From NCBI RefSeq assembly GCF_000524195.1, contig NW_020170389.1:335219-399218 (forward strand): DNA of 64,000 nucleotides, written 5' to 3'. Both the position numbers and the translations under genes were made by a program. Below the pieces are notes generated by a model. It saw only the letters and a list, made by a program, of their open reading frames with translations, was not told where the DNA came from and searched no databases. Source of the stretch: Echinococcus granulosus. Its lineage: Eukaryota > Platyhelminthes > Cestoda > Cyclophyllidea > Taeniidae. Of this stretch, positions 12,451-23,800 are shown piece after piece (within the stretch, counting starts at the first letter, position 1; each line of letters opens with the position of its first letter).

Positions 12451-13440
12451 ATGAACAACCGAGATGACCTGTGCCAGTGGTTTACCCATGTGACCGACAC
12501 TGAGAGGAAAGAACTTTGGGAGCAACTGGTTAAGTCCGCAAGTATATTCTTGTGGCAAGAAGTTAAGCCCGAAAGAACAAACATCATAAAATCACCGAGA
12601 GACACTGACGAAACTAAACCGAGAAGCATACCACCCATTCTGCTGGTAGAAGTAAACAGTCTGGTTGAAGGAATGAGCAAAGACGAGGCCCCAAATCCAT
12701 CAAAGTCGCCATAGACCTCACCGATTGCTTTAGCAAAAACAAGAAGGGTGGGATTCCACGGCTGTGCGTCAACCACAGAAGGTTGAGTGCAGTGACAAAG
12801 AGGATTCTTTCTCACTATCCCACATAAAGGATTTCGTTAGACACCCTGCACGGGTCAAGGTGGTTCTCCACCGTAGACTCAAAATGGGAATGCTGCCAGG
12901 CAGAAGTGGCAGAAAAGGAGGGAGAAGAGTTTTTTAATTATCAAATGGGCTTTATGGACAGCAAACAATGCATTTCGGACTCTGTGACGCGGCTACCACT
13001 TCCCAACGACTTATGCAAAGCACACTAATCAAAGTATTCCCGAAAGAGTGTAAATATACACCTAGATGACATTTTCGTCTTCGAAGGAGGTATTCGAGAG
13101 CATAAATCCAAATCGAGATTGGTGCTGGACCGTCTACGAGTTGTAGTTTTGACCCTGAAGCCAAAGAAGTGCCGATTTCCGCAATGCTTGAGACACAATG
13201 TTTAGTCAGACGGGATGGCAAATGAGGGCTGCCCAACTCCAACAGATCAGATGGAGGTCAGTAGTTTCCCAGGCTTACCAGCTTACTACAACCGTTTTGT
13301 CAAAAGCTTTGCTAAGATCACAAGGGCACTGCGTGAAGTGGCGGAAAAAAATTTAATTGGGAGAAATACCCTGATGAAATGTTTGAGAAACTGAAGCAAA
13401 TGCTCTTCTCCGTGCCGATTCTAAAATTACCTAACTTTCG
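12451..13440 (+). pseudogene. Gypsy reverse transcriptase domain, broken
   Basis: The first open part (12451-12714) covers the linker before the RT fingers. A stop at 12712-12714 then interrupts it, and the RT palm continues in other frames. The catalytic aspartate pair survives as LDD (13062-13070) in an LDDIFVF context. The connection part follows, with LTLKPKKCRF and PAYYNRFVKSFAKITRALRE. At least two frame changes are visible. Confidence 0.82.
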
Positions 13441-13442
13441 AA

Positions 13443-13895
13443 TTGAACACCCTACCATTCGTACTGAATACTGATGACAGGGATGCAGCTGTAGGCGGTG
13501 TATTCTCACAAGAGGGTAAAGATGGAAGTAAAAATTTCGTCAATTTTGTGGGTTTCAATCTGAACAAACAAATGAGGCGGAAAAGTGCAACCCAACTGGA
13601 ACTGTTCGCTATCTACACAATAGTTAGACATTTCGGACGAGACCTGATGGCGAGGAAGGTTATAGTAAGAACTGGTCATCAGGCGCTGACCAGACTAAAA
13701 ATAATGAAAGGGACAGCCTGGTTAGGCTGCACATTGGTACACAAAGCTGCAACAGTACTATTTCACTGTGCAGTGCAGTGCAGGAAGGGTAATACACGTG
13801 ATGATGTAGAGGTCTTGCCTCTCAGGTCAGTGCCAGCAGAAACAGTTGCTGTAGTAAACACCATATATTTATGCGAATCCACTAAACATCATTGA
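13443..13895 (+). pseudogene. Gypsy RNase H domain, 150-codon open fragment
   Basis: Begins with LPFVLNTDDRDAAVGGVFSQ, the usual strand with the first catalytic Asp. Next come ATQLELFAIYTIVRHF (second acidic residue) and VRTGHQAL, where the usual VRTDH aspartate has become Gly. The loss of that catalytic residue fits a dead copy. The frame stays open for 150 codons, so this part decayed by substitution more than by indels. Confidence 0.82.
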
Positions 13896-14223
13896 AGAAA
13901 TCGGCAGATTACCAGTCCTGACACAGCTCTGGTATACAAGGGGTTCCTCACATCCATCTACGAATCCACAGGGAAAGAGATGACCTCGTCGAACAAGGCG
14001 GTCAGACGTATGGAGCAGGAATGGATGAAACTATCTCTAGAATATGAGGTTTATTATACCGAGATGTTGGGTCTCCTTAGCGTATGTGAGTGAAAGTATA
14101 CCTAAGACGTCGAGCGAAAGGTACCTGTGGCCTGCAACCACCCCGGACATACGCACAGCAGCTTCGAAACGATCGGACCACACCAATTCATGCCGATAGC
14201 ATTCCCAGGGGAAGGGGTAGGTA

Positions 14224-14966
14224 TTGTCATTATGGGTCCTCTATCACCTATTGAGGGAGGCAGTTGATATGTTCTATGTTTTGGCAGACTACTTCTCAAA
14301 AGCAGCAATGGCAAAACTCATAAAGGCACAAGACAATGAAGCGATCGCATCGGTTCTATTCAATCACTGGATTCGCCGATACGGAGCTCTCGAAAAGGTG
14401 TACAGCTATCAAGGCGCTAAGTTTAGAAGCGGCCTTTTTACTCATCACTCCAAGAGCTTTTGGATTTACAAGACTGTACCACACTCGAATAATCGCAAGG
14501 TGATAGAGGTGAAAAGGACTAGTCGCCCTCTGATTGGACTACTGAAGGCTTTCATTTGAGCCGCGCAACCGGAAGTCTGAGATTTAAGCTTTGGACGGTG
14601 CTTCTTTGCTCACGGGGCTGCAGTCCAAACATCAGCTGGCGTTTCACCATTGAAGATGCTCACAGGTAGCAAAATGAGAGTGTCAACTGCTATTTTCTTA
14701 TCAAGTCCGAAAGTAGAACCCACGGTGTCTCTGAGCACGTACTGAAACTGAAAGAAGTGGTAAGACAAATGTTCAACACCACAATGAAACACTCTCGACA
14801 GTCAAGTATCAGGCAAAAGAAATATTACGTCATACTCGATGAGACTGATGTCTACTGGGAAGGGGACCTGGTACAGTTAAACGGTTCTATTTCACCACCT
14901 GGAGAACACCACAAGTTCCATAATTCTTTGACCAAAGGAGCATTCCAGGCGATGAAAGTCACCTAA
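14224..14966 (+). pseudogene. Gypsy integrase core and C-terminal module, broken
   Basis: Core at about 14270-14470. VLADYFSKAAMAKLI carries the first catalytic Asp. The second, normally in a SDQG motif, is lost (YSYQGAKF). The frame then breaks, and the C-terminal part resumes at 14757: VRQMFNTTMKHSRQSS, RQKKYYV and EGDLVQLN, ending TKGAFQAMKV in place of the family's GPF/Y-type module. Confidence 0.82.
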
Positions 14967-15245
14967 CCAAAAAATGCAATGCACAGCCTCGTACACAACA
15001 AATCACCGTTTAAGAAAAAATACGTGCCCGTATAAGGATAGAGTGGTCAGATTTTCTCGATGCAGGGAAGGGTTCAGTCTCCCGATTTCCCTATACCTAT
15101 ACCTATTCCCATTGACTCTAACTGATAAAGTGTAGGACGAGGCTCGTTTTTCTCCCCTTCCCTGACCTTCATACCACTAGAATACCCAGGCTAATTTAGT
15201 TTCGACTTGTTTATTTCTTAGAGTAAATGGGATATGTGCACAAGT

Positions 15246-16170
15246 TTAGAAATGCAGCGTCCCGAGACTGCCTTGAAGACGAAAGAAGACATAATACTCG
15301 GGCAGAGTATATACATTCAGCACAGAGAAGGTGTTTAGGCTACTGGCATGGCCCGAAAGCCAGTCCATTCGGTGTTGTACAAAGGCCACGTCGAAAGTGG
15401 CTCCTCGCCAATACCGAGAGATAAACAACCATCGTATTGCATAGCCCCTCCCCTCTTTTGAGCGTCGTCAACCTCCCGCGTCAGCCATCACAACGTAGTC
15501 GGTGCTGTAGAGAAGCACCCCTGATCCGACTGTGCCAGTCATCAAATTTCCATGCAACCGAGGAGATACTTGACCGCAACGTCACTGATCACTCTTGGCG
15601 ATTCAGTGCATTTAGAGTTTTATCCGGTTTGAGAAATGGGTTCAAGAACAGAGAATTGTGCTGGCCATTATGCGTGTCCATAGATAGATGCAGGAGCACT
15701 GGCCTAAAAGCAGATTTATGTAAGGAAGGATGAGATTTAATACGGGTCCATAAGGCAAGAGTTTCTCGTCTGTTCCTCCTTGCTGCGTTGTTCCCAATTA
15801 AGAGCTGACCAGGCTCCATCCAGCTAGTAAGGGAATGGAGGAGCTATCGCGAATTCACTTTATCAACAGCTTTATGCAGATACGGTAGGGGAAGTCTGTA
15901 ATGAAATTTCCAGATGGTTCACGGCTACTGTCGCTTCAGTTGTTAATAGCTTACCTGCAGAACACGGGACTGGGATAGACGCCGAATGTAGACGTCAATT
16001 CTAACCCTTCTGTTTGGGGTCAACACCATTCTCCCATCCGTAATACATGTACTTCTTTCGCTCTGCCAAGGTTTATCACGCATCAGTGAAAATCTGGATA
16101 GACGCCCTTTAGGATCGGGTTCGCTTTCCGTTACCACCAATGTGGTGTCCTGAGTCTTCATCTTCCTCAT
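15246..16170 (+). repeat. Dispersed ~0.9 kb repeat family, copy A
   Basis: Colinear over its whole length with copy B (37203-38064). Shared anchors include GAAGACATAATA near the head, ACTGGCATGGCCCGAAAGCC, GAGCGTCGTCAACCTC, CCATCACAACGTAGTCGGTG, CAGTTGTTAATAGCTTACCTG, and GTCCTGAGTCTTC at the tail. It starts about 280 nt past the end of the gypsy integrase, in the same direction. No open frame spans it. It reads either as an LTR of gypsy remnant 1 or as a separate non-autonomous element. Confidence 0.72.
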
Positions 16171-16179
16171 CATCGTTTT

Positions 16180-16686
16180 TTAACGGAGCACCCACCGTGG
16201 ACGCGTGGATGAGTTGATCGGAGGTGGTTTCTTCGGTAAGTCCACCGATACCACTCGATCCTTGATCATCCGCACCACCGGCGCCACCGTCACCTGCTTT
16301 GGAACCCCCCTATCCAGCTCAAGTTGAAACCACAAAACCATGGGGCTGAACAGCCTCAACGAGGACCTCATTCTCATCGGGACTCCTATCGTAGAAAAGG
16401 CGAATTCCGGCCTGAGCGATAGGCTTGATGGAGTAGTATCGACAATCTTCCGGGAGTGAGAGCACTCGCTGTTGAGCTTACAAAATGCGCACTGGATTTG
16501 AGAGCTTGAGAAGGAGAGTTCCTTCCTCTCCTTCTCCTTTTTTACAGCAGCACCAGCTGCGGAAATCGGGGACTGATTATTGACAACCACCTTCTTGGCA
16601 GCTCCTGTTTCACTAGCTGCAGGTTTCTTTTTCTCCAGTTCTTTCTTCTTATGTTTAGCGGTGACACTAAGAATAACTCTCTTCAC
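16180..16686 (-). other. Unassigned open frame, 168 codons, probably a gene fragment
   Basis: Downstream (minus strand) of the eIF6 fragment and just past the end of repeat copy A. The first third is Lys/Ala-rich (KKKELEKKKPAASETGAAKK). A second minus-strand frame overlaps it and contains the coding-looking stretches YYSIKPIAQAGIRLFYDRSP and NEVLVEAVQPHGF. The shift between two plausible frames suggests a decayed exon. I do not recognise the family. Treat it as a possible pseudogene fragment, not an expressed gene. Confidence 0.25.
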
Positions 16687-16743
16687 CTCTTCTTTTTCAC
16701 ATTCATGTTGTAATACATTGATCTTGGTTTATTATCCCAAACT

Positions 16744-17113
16744 TTAGGATTGCATTGCATAGTAGACGCGATGCATCACAGTACTTGATTCAGTCAACTG
16801 GAACACCGACTCGACTAGGGACAATGCCGTACTTGTCGTGTCTAGACCGCAAAATGCTACCCAAGCATTGGCAACTAAACCACTTCCAATGAGTACAGTG
16901 CCGCGATTAAGGGAGTCTACAGCGAAGAAGTTGCAGCAGGCTACCCAGTTGATCAAGCTCCTCTAGGCTGGTTTGTGAGTGTACGAGACCACTGTGATTG
17001 GTCAAGCAGGTGTAGGTGCCGACAAGTGCTTCCCCAGCCACACCACTTCCGATGACCTCAACGTTTAGCACATCACTAATGCGTTCTACGGTTTCCTTGG
17101 CCAGATCCAGCAT
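16744..17113 (-). pseudogene. EIF6: eIF6 gene fragment (C-terminal half), frameshifted
   Basis: eIF6 is the factor that keeps 60S ribosomal subunits from joining 40S. This fragment encodes only the C-terminal half. LAKETVERISDVLNVEV and GSGVAGEALVGTYTC, then [20 protein letters not shown], match the family closely. A frameshift follows near 16925, then [17 protein letters not shown] and [20 protein letters not shown], ending at a stop after AMQS. The N-terminal half is missing: upstream, at 17128, the sequence passes straight into a piece of the dispersed repeat. Whether it came through an mRNA copy or a genomic fragment cannot be told, as no intron or poly(A) is visible. An intact eIF6 should exist elsewhere in the genome. 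Confidence 0.85.
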
Positions 17114-17127
17114 TATACAAAGATCAA

Positions 17128-17186
17128 GTCAAAAGTGGATCCTCGCCAATACCGAGAGACAAACAAACATTGTATTACAGAAAGAT
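17128..17186 (+). repeat. Short piece of the dispersed repeat next to the eIF6 fragment
   Basis: The stretch with TCCTCGCCAATACCGAGAGA closely matches 15390-15450 inside repeat copy A, and similarity stops abruptly on both sides. It marks the break point of the eIF6 fragment. Confidence 0.7.
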
Positions 17187-17889
17187 TTGGACACGGGACT
17201 TTTCTCTGGCTTGGGAGATGTTGACCGCATCTCAGTCACGGGGTTGGATTTGTCTACCCGCCTCTTTTTTGAAAGGACCATTTATACAACTTAAGTATTA
17301 CAAATTGTCTCAACCAAATCATCCTCTTCGTTCTAGGAGTATGTAGTCCAGGGAAGAGGAGATAAACAAGGAATGTGGTAGCAATGCACCGCAGGCATGA
17401 TACGACAATGAAATCTGAGCCTTAATGTACGAAAGAAGACCACCGCAAATTGCATATCTAGAGGCGGCTCACAAGGGCAGCACCGAGGGCGGCACTCAAG
17501 AAGACGAGGACTTCTGCAGTAGAGATTCCTTGAAATATATTTCAGGCGAAAAGCGTTCAGTGAACACCAACCCTTGGCTTGAATTCTCTCTTACCCTTGA
17601 TTGTTTTTTGCCAAAAGTTAACACATCTCTTTAAAATAAACCCTAAACCAAAGTGTTTAATTTTACTAAAGAGCGCATTTTTAAGTTTGTGTAACGGCCG
17701 CACGCTTAAACAGCTACAACAGCTACATAAATATTAAACAGTTTAGGTTTTGTGTTTAGGGCTGTGGTCGCTCAGTTTTAGCATGTTGAATGATTATCAA
17801 TCTATTTTTGTTTTGTGTTATACTAATTGTCCGGGCCATTTAAACGCCCCCGTTATTTACACACGCGATATCACATTGTAAATTAAGAT
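17187..17889. other. 5' flank of the MEIOB homologue
   Basis: About 700 nt with no supported gene. It must contain the promoter and 5' UTR of the MEIOB homologue. An in-frame TAA at 17884-17886 directly precedes its start codon. No clear TATA box or other site can be defended. Confidence 0.5.
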
Positions 17890-20800
17890 ATGGGTGATGG
17901 CTATGACCGCCAACCTTCAATGAACGAAAAAATACTTACTATAGCTAGCATTAATCAAGATGGTCAAAAAATAAATCTTCTTGGGATTGTACTTCATAAG
18001 TCCAGTGTAAGACGTGTTGAAAGCAAGGATGGCCAGCAGCCCTCTCGAGGCGTTTTTTCATTCGTTTTACGAGATAATGTGTCATCATGGATAAATATAA
18101 ACTATTGGGGAACATTTAAATCTTCAGGTGAAATTTCAGCGAGTTTTTCAATAGGTAAGTAATGCATCATCGAAAATGCATTTTATCAGGCGATGTGGTC
18201 CTAGTGCTGCACGGGCAAGCAAAAGTTATCAATGAAGGATCATATGAAGATATTTGCATGATTCAAACACCATCAAAGTATTCCGTTTTACTTAATGAAG
18301 GCCGTTCGCGGGTTTTGCCTTACAGTTGCAATAACAAGGTTCAAATTAACAAACTTCAAGTAAACTTCTCATTCGAATCCATTCTACAACTCACATTTAT
18401 GCACTTAAAAACTACAGGTGCAATGCTGAAATAGATAGTAATTACTAATCTGCCTTAGTGATGACGTAGAGAAAGCAAAACTGGTGGTTATTATGTAAAT
18501 ATTTTGGGCTAGTTAGAATTTGCGTTTTGACATCAATATATAATATCTAAAGCTAAAGCTACAGATGCACGTGTGGATAAGCAAAGCAGCACTGTTGTGA
18601 AAACAACCTAAGTAATTTCTCTATTTAGATTTGAATCTCTATCTGTAGTGATTCCATTCTTACATTGAGTAGAAACAGGTATTCGCGTACGGAGTGCGAA
18701 CTAGAACAGCAAGGTTATTTAAGTGCTAATTTAAGAAATCAATTGAAATTGCTCTCTATGTGATTGTCTTTAGAAGTATGCTTGTTTAGTGTTTTGCTGC
18801 TTATTTTGAATACAACTGCTGAAGAAGTCGAACAAAAATTTTATTTGAAATTAAATAGGTACTATATTTGCTTAAATAAAAGTTTTATTTAATCACACTT
18901 CAGACTGAATTACTTTGTCCTGCGAAGTATCATCTCACGTTGAAACAAGTAATCCAGTGCACCTATGCTGATAACGCTCCCATCGGAAATACACAATCAC
19001 AGCACTTGAACTCTTTCACCGCCCTTACTCAATCAGCTAAGCAATCTGTGCAGCTATTTACCTTCTTTGCAGCCATCATGGACGTGGGCGAAATAAAGTC
19101 GGTGGTGCTAAACAGACCACCCCAAAAGTTTACACCTTCCGAACTCACAAACAGGACCCGGACCTTCAGCACTGATGAGGAAAGGAGCTACCAGCGAGTG
19201 CTGCGCAAGTGCGAAATCACTCTTATTGATGAGTCCTGTGGACACTTCCCTATGATTTTATGGAATGAGGATCTTATAATGTTTGCCTTAAAGTTCTGGA
19301 AGCCAAGAGTAAGTAACAAATTATCTATGTAGGAACAAGTTCTGTATTTTATTGCATTATAGGGAATCAAATTGCCAAAATAGATTTCTCAGAATCTGAG
19401 ACTGTAGAATCAACAAATCTCTATATTATTGTTTCCTCTAGTTGTGAATTTCATTCTTGACTCTTATTGATCTATTTGGTTCCTTTGAATAAAAGCAAGA
19501 TGGATTTATGTGAATGACCGATTTATGGAATATTTAAGCAAATTTACTGTGGCTAATCCAAGGCATCATTTTATCACGCAAAATTACTGACAAAAGTACT
19601 TGATTCGCAATCCTTTTTGAGTTTTAAAATGCGGGTAACTTAGGCCAGTAATGAAATTATGGGGTTATGCAAAAGTGAGGAAATGAGCTATCAATCACTT
19701 CTTTATGCCACTTGTCAAATAGCAGCACCAAAAAATCAGGTACGAATGGGTGTGGTGATGCATCCATGAAATTTTTCTTAATGGAGTGCGGCCATAGGGC
19801 CAAACTATGGTTTTTCATCATTTTAGGCTTATCACAGTCAGTTCTTGGAAAATGCGTCTATTTGCCATATTGTTCTCCTAAAGTGTAGAGGAATGCACTA
19901 AAATCCTGGCGATTTGTTTGAAGAGTTAATGCAACGAGTGTGATTTCACATAAGGCACGCTTAAGAGCACCCTCATTTATGCGACACAGACTACTTGGGG
20001 CAAAATAACGGAACTCACTAAAATGACAAATCAGTTTGAAGCTTGGGACAACTGATTTTGGAATTCTTTTTATTCTTCAGGCCAAGTTTTATGTGGTAGT
20101 AATTTCCCATCACGCTACTTTAGCATAAATTTTGATTATATTACGTGCACCCGTATGCCATATTATTTCGGCTTACGGGCTTTTATATCCTAGAAAGCGT
20201 CTTATGAGAGCCAACTTGCATCCACTGAGGAAAAACTAAAAGTAGCCTTCAAACAAACAAAGTGATAATAGTTAGAAATAGACTATTTGGAATTCGGTAT
20301 CTTTGCATCTCTCGCCTAATCTCTCCATAATATTCCCATTTTTGAGAATGGCTGTTAAAAAATCGCTTAATTCATTACGAAATTTCATTGTGCAAGGAAA
20401 AAACACTTGTAATAGCTCATTTTTGATTTTTTTTCAATGAATCGCTAAAATGCTATATGTAAAGGCCTAATTTACAGATAATTTACCAAAAAAAGCATTT
20501 AATTCACAGTCAGAAAACCCTCTTTGATGATATGGTAAATGGGGGGACCAGATTTACTTTTTAGGGGTTTACTGCCACACTGAAATTACTTTGGATATTT
20601 ATTGCCCCATCTTGGGTTAAAATTCTTGTCCTTAAAAAAACTATGATTTATTTTTTATGTACATCGAATAACACGTCAAAATTGTGCTGGGATTGATTGA
20701 ATGAAGTTGCTGCACTGGAGAGATGGGCTAACCCTTTAAATACGCATACCCGCAAGCATAGTAAACTAGCTCGTTTTTGAATTCACCCCATAAAGGTCTC

Positions 20801-23800
20801 TAACAAACAGACCCAAGCGGGTAGACTGATTGCTGAATTGGGACCTTCATCATTGTATTATCCAGTATTTAGTCTTTTCTAAGTGAAGGAGATACACACT
20901 GTAAGTAGGGATTTCAGCCACGCAAGCAATACAAGCAACCTGGACTTTAAGAAATATTGTTTATATAACAATAACAACAATGGCCTCGGTCAATTTTCGT
21001 AAAAATTACTTTAGACCCGAAGTTGTATCCAATTATACCGGTTGCGGAAGTCATTCTCTACAGTCCTCTTTTACAGAATATAAGTTTTGTGGTTATGATA
21101 AATTATGCCAATCAGCCTTTCGTATCTATGCGTTTAACGCACTTGCGGTTTCAATTCTGCAAAAAATGTTTAATGCAGATGGTCAAATGTATTAACCATC
21201 GAAATTGACAGTGTTTTAACGCGAACCATCCAATCGTTGTCTATGTGTTAGTTACCAGCTGTTATCTTTCCACTGAGAATTGGGTAGGCAATATATCGAT
21301 GTTGTATCACGTCATTTGATGAAATGAAAATAAATTCATTCATAAGCTTCTGTGTTGTTCAAATTTTTGCATGCCCAACCAGGCGTTAACAAATGAATTA
21401 CAGACAAAAAGTGCCAGTTTTTGTTATAGCGAATGATTGAAGGTCTCGGTTCAGAAGGCAAAAAATGACCTCGTGAAAGTCTGAATTGGGATTGCGAAGA
21501 ATTCACAAAAATTGGCAAATTGTGGTGTCTAAGTAGTAACTGCTTTAGCTCAGGACAGTATTTAAAGCTTGACTAGTAATGTCTGTGTATTCATGAATTT
21601 ATTTAGCAGTTTTTTTGTTCAGATCAAGGAAATAACTTGCCATACCTTTCGTACCATCAATTTGATAATGTTTTTTCCCTTTTTTATGAATGAATATGTA
21701 GTAACTGACTAGTCTGCAAAATACCCAACAGGGATCTAAAAAAGACATGATAATCTTTCAGGATCTACCAAAATTCAGTAAATTTATTTGCATTTTCAGG
21801 ATGATAGTATATTTTGTTTTGTTGGTACTATCTGGTTAAAACACCTCTAAAAGCAGCTTTTATCACGTTTATAAGGGAGAAGCATAGGTGAGGACCGTGT
21901 ACATAAGTGTGCTAAACATAGTCTTGCCAACCAGGTACAATCGTGCTTTTGATTGCTTCACTAACTTCCTACCCCGGTAGAATTTCGGCAGACTTAAACC
22001 AACTAGGGGGCAGAAACAAGTAATTATGCCATTGTTTCCCTACTCCACTCAAGTTATGCTTATCTTTATCCCTCCCGTCTCCTGCAAACAAACTGATTTA
22101 AAGGAATTTATTTAAGAAATGCTTCGGGGTAGACGAAATTTTACAGTGGATACACTACTTAATTTGGCTCGCTTTCACAGGAACGCTCGCCTGAAAGCAA
22201 ACTCTTTATTGAGACGTTAAAGAGAAAGCAGATTCCCGACGATACGTCCTGATTTCATTCTGATTACATTTGTCCCTTTCAAACGCTACTTAGTCATCTG
22301 TCAGGGTTATTGTAAGTATCTTGAAACACAGACTTTGGTCACGTGTCACTGTCTTACATTAACATTGAAAAAGAGTTCATTTTTGGACGTCTTCGACTTG
22401 TTCATTTTTGTACCACTTCATTGTTTTTGTGATGCAAAATCTGAAATAATAGCATCGACTAAAAATGACGTGTTTTAAAAACTTACCTGTTAGATCACTG
22501 GAAGACTTAGTCATTCGCAGTGCTCCTTTTATGTACAATGGCAGTAAACCCTCTTCAAAGCACGCTAAAAGAAGTGGAATACGTCGTGCACATTTCATCG
22601 TAGTGGCAACATTGAAGTTCTCCGGTTACTTCTGAATAAGCTTTTAAGCACAAGGGTTTGGAAATAACTTTTTACCGTAAATTGACGGAAGGATTAAAAA
22701 CATAGATGGCGTCAGTGGGTACCCTAATCAACGACGTTAAGGCCGAATTATGAAGAATTGAAAAAACCCCTATAATATTGTCGTCAGTAAAGTACGTGAT
22801 AAGTTTAAAAATCTAGATTGGAGCTTGCTGTCACTATAGACGTTATAAGAAGAATTGCGGCGGGTGGGAAGGACCTCCTTAATTGTGCATGTAAAAAAAT
22901 TCTGCTGATATACACATGCATGCGTGCACATCAGTTTGGAATTGTAGGTGACGGTACTCTCCATAGTCGACTGTCCAGTACGCTACGACGCTTTTCGCCG
23001 TGGAGTGGTGGCAGTGCCCAACGACCGAACGGGCATCATCACGATGCCCTCGTGCGAGGAAGCCACCCGGTTGGCGCAGTATGCCAAGTACTCCGGCTGG
23101 TTCCCCGTTACTGGCGCTTCCTACACCGATGCCCTCGGCCAGCACTTTGCCCAACCCCTGCCTCTCACTTTTGGTCGTGTTCCTCCTGAGGTGTCTTTTG
23201 GTGAAAGTATCACAATTTTCCAATTCAGTAACCCAGACCGTCGCGTCTATTTTTCTCACGAATCACTCCCACAACTGACTAGCTAGATATTTAGAGGGCT
23301 GGCTGATATAGCACCCAAACTTCCGGTTAAGCAGCAGGCAAATTTATCGTTTTCCGGGCAAAATGAAAAGCTATTTATGTTTCACAATACACTGAATTTA
23401 ATAATTTAAAACAAATGGGCAAATAGCAATCAGTATGCATTTATAAAAAAATAGCATTGAGATGCTATGCGATGAATTACTTCATACATCTCTGGAAAAT
23501 AGCAACTATTTACAAAAGATGAAGAGTCGTGTCAAAGCAAGGAAAACTAGACTTGAAACGGTTAGTATTGACATTAGATGACTAGTTTTGGCTTCAACAA
23601 ATGACAGAATTGGGCTTTCTGTGTTGTGTAGGGAAAGTGCTCTAGAGAATCTGCTTTGGGCACTTTTAATTACATTGCAACCTCCACTCTGTGAATAATT
23701 GATAAAAACATTAAGTCTATCTACTGAACAGTTTAGATTCAAAAAGTGCTGAGGCGAATTTACGTATGCTAGGCTGAAGGGACCCTACTTAGCCATAAGT

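Larger units (their letters stand above)
12372..14970 (+). mobile_element. Ty3/gypsy LTR retrotransposon remnant 1 (RT, RNase H, integrase)
   Basis: Decayed pol region with domains in the Ty3/gypsy order RT, RNase H, integrase, spread over all three forward frames with stops and frameshifts. RT landmarks are LCVNHRRLSAVTKR (12.76 kb), FGLCDAATTSQRLM (12.97 kb), LDDIFVF (13062-13082) and FPGLPAYYNRFVKSFAKI (13.27 kb). The RNase H part is at 13443-13830 and integrase at 14224-14966. Integrase after RNase H identifies gypsy rather than copia. It cannot be active. Candidate LTRs are repeat copies C (5') and A (3'), which would make the whole element about 5.7 kb; this is inference. Confidence 0.88.

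Noticed and set aside
20980..21195. Candidate MEIOB exon 4 (NFRKNYFRPEVVSNY)
   Set aside because: The resemblance is weak and has no phase-compatible splice sites. The exon at 22948-23190 matches far better.
22879..23259. 126-codon minus-strand open frame
   Set aside because: Antisense shadow of MEIOB exon 4 (22948-23190).
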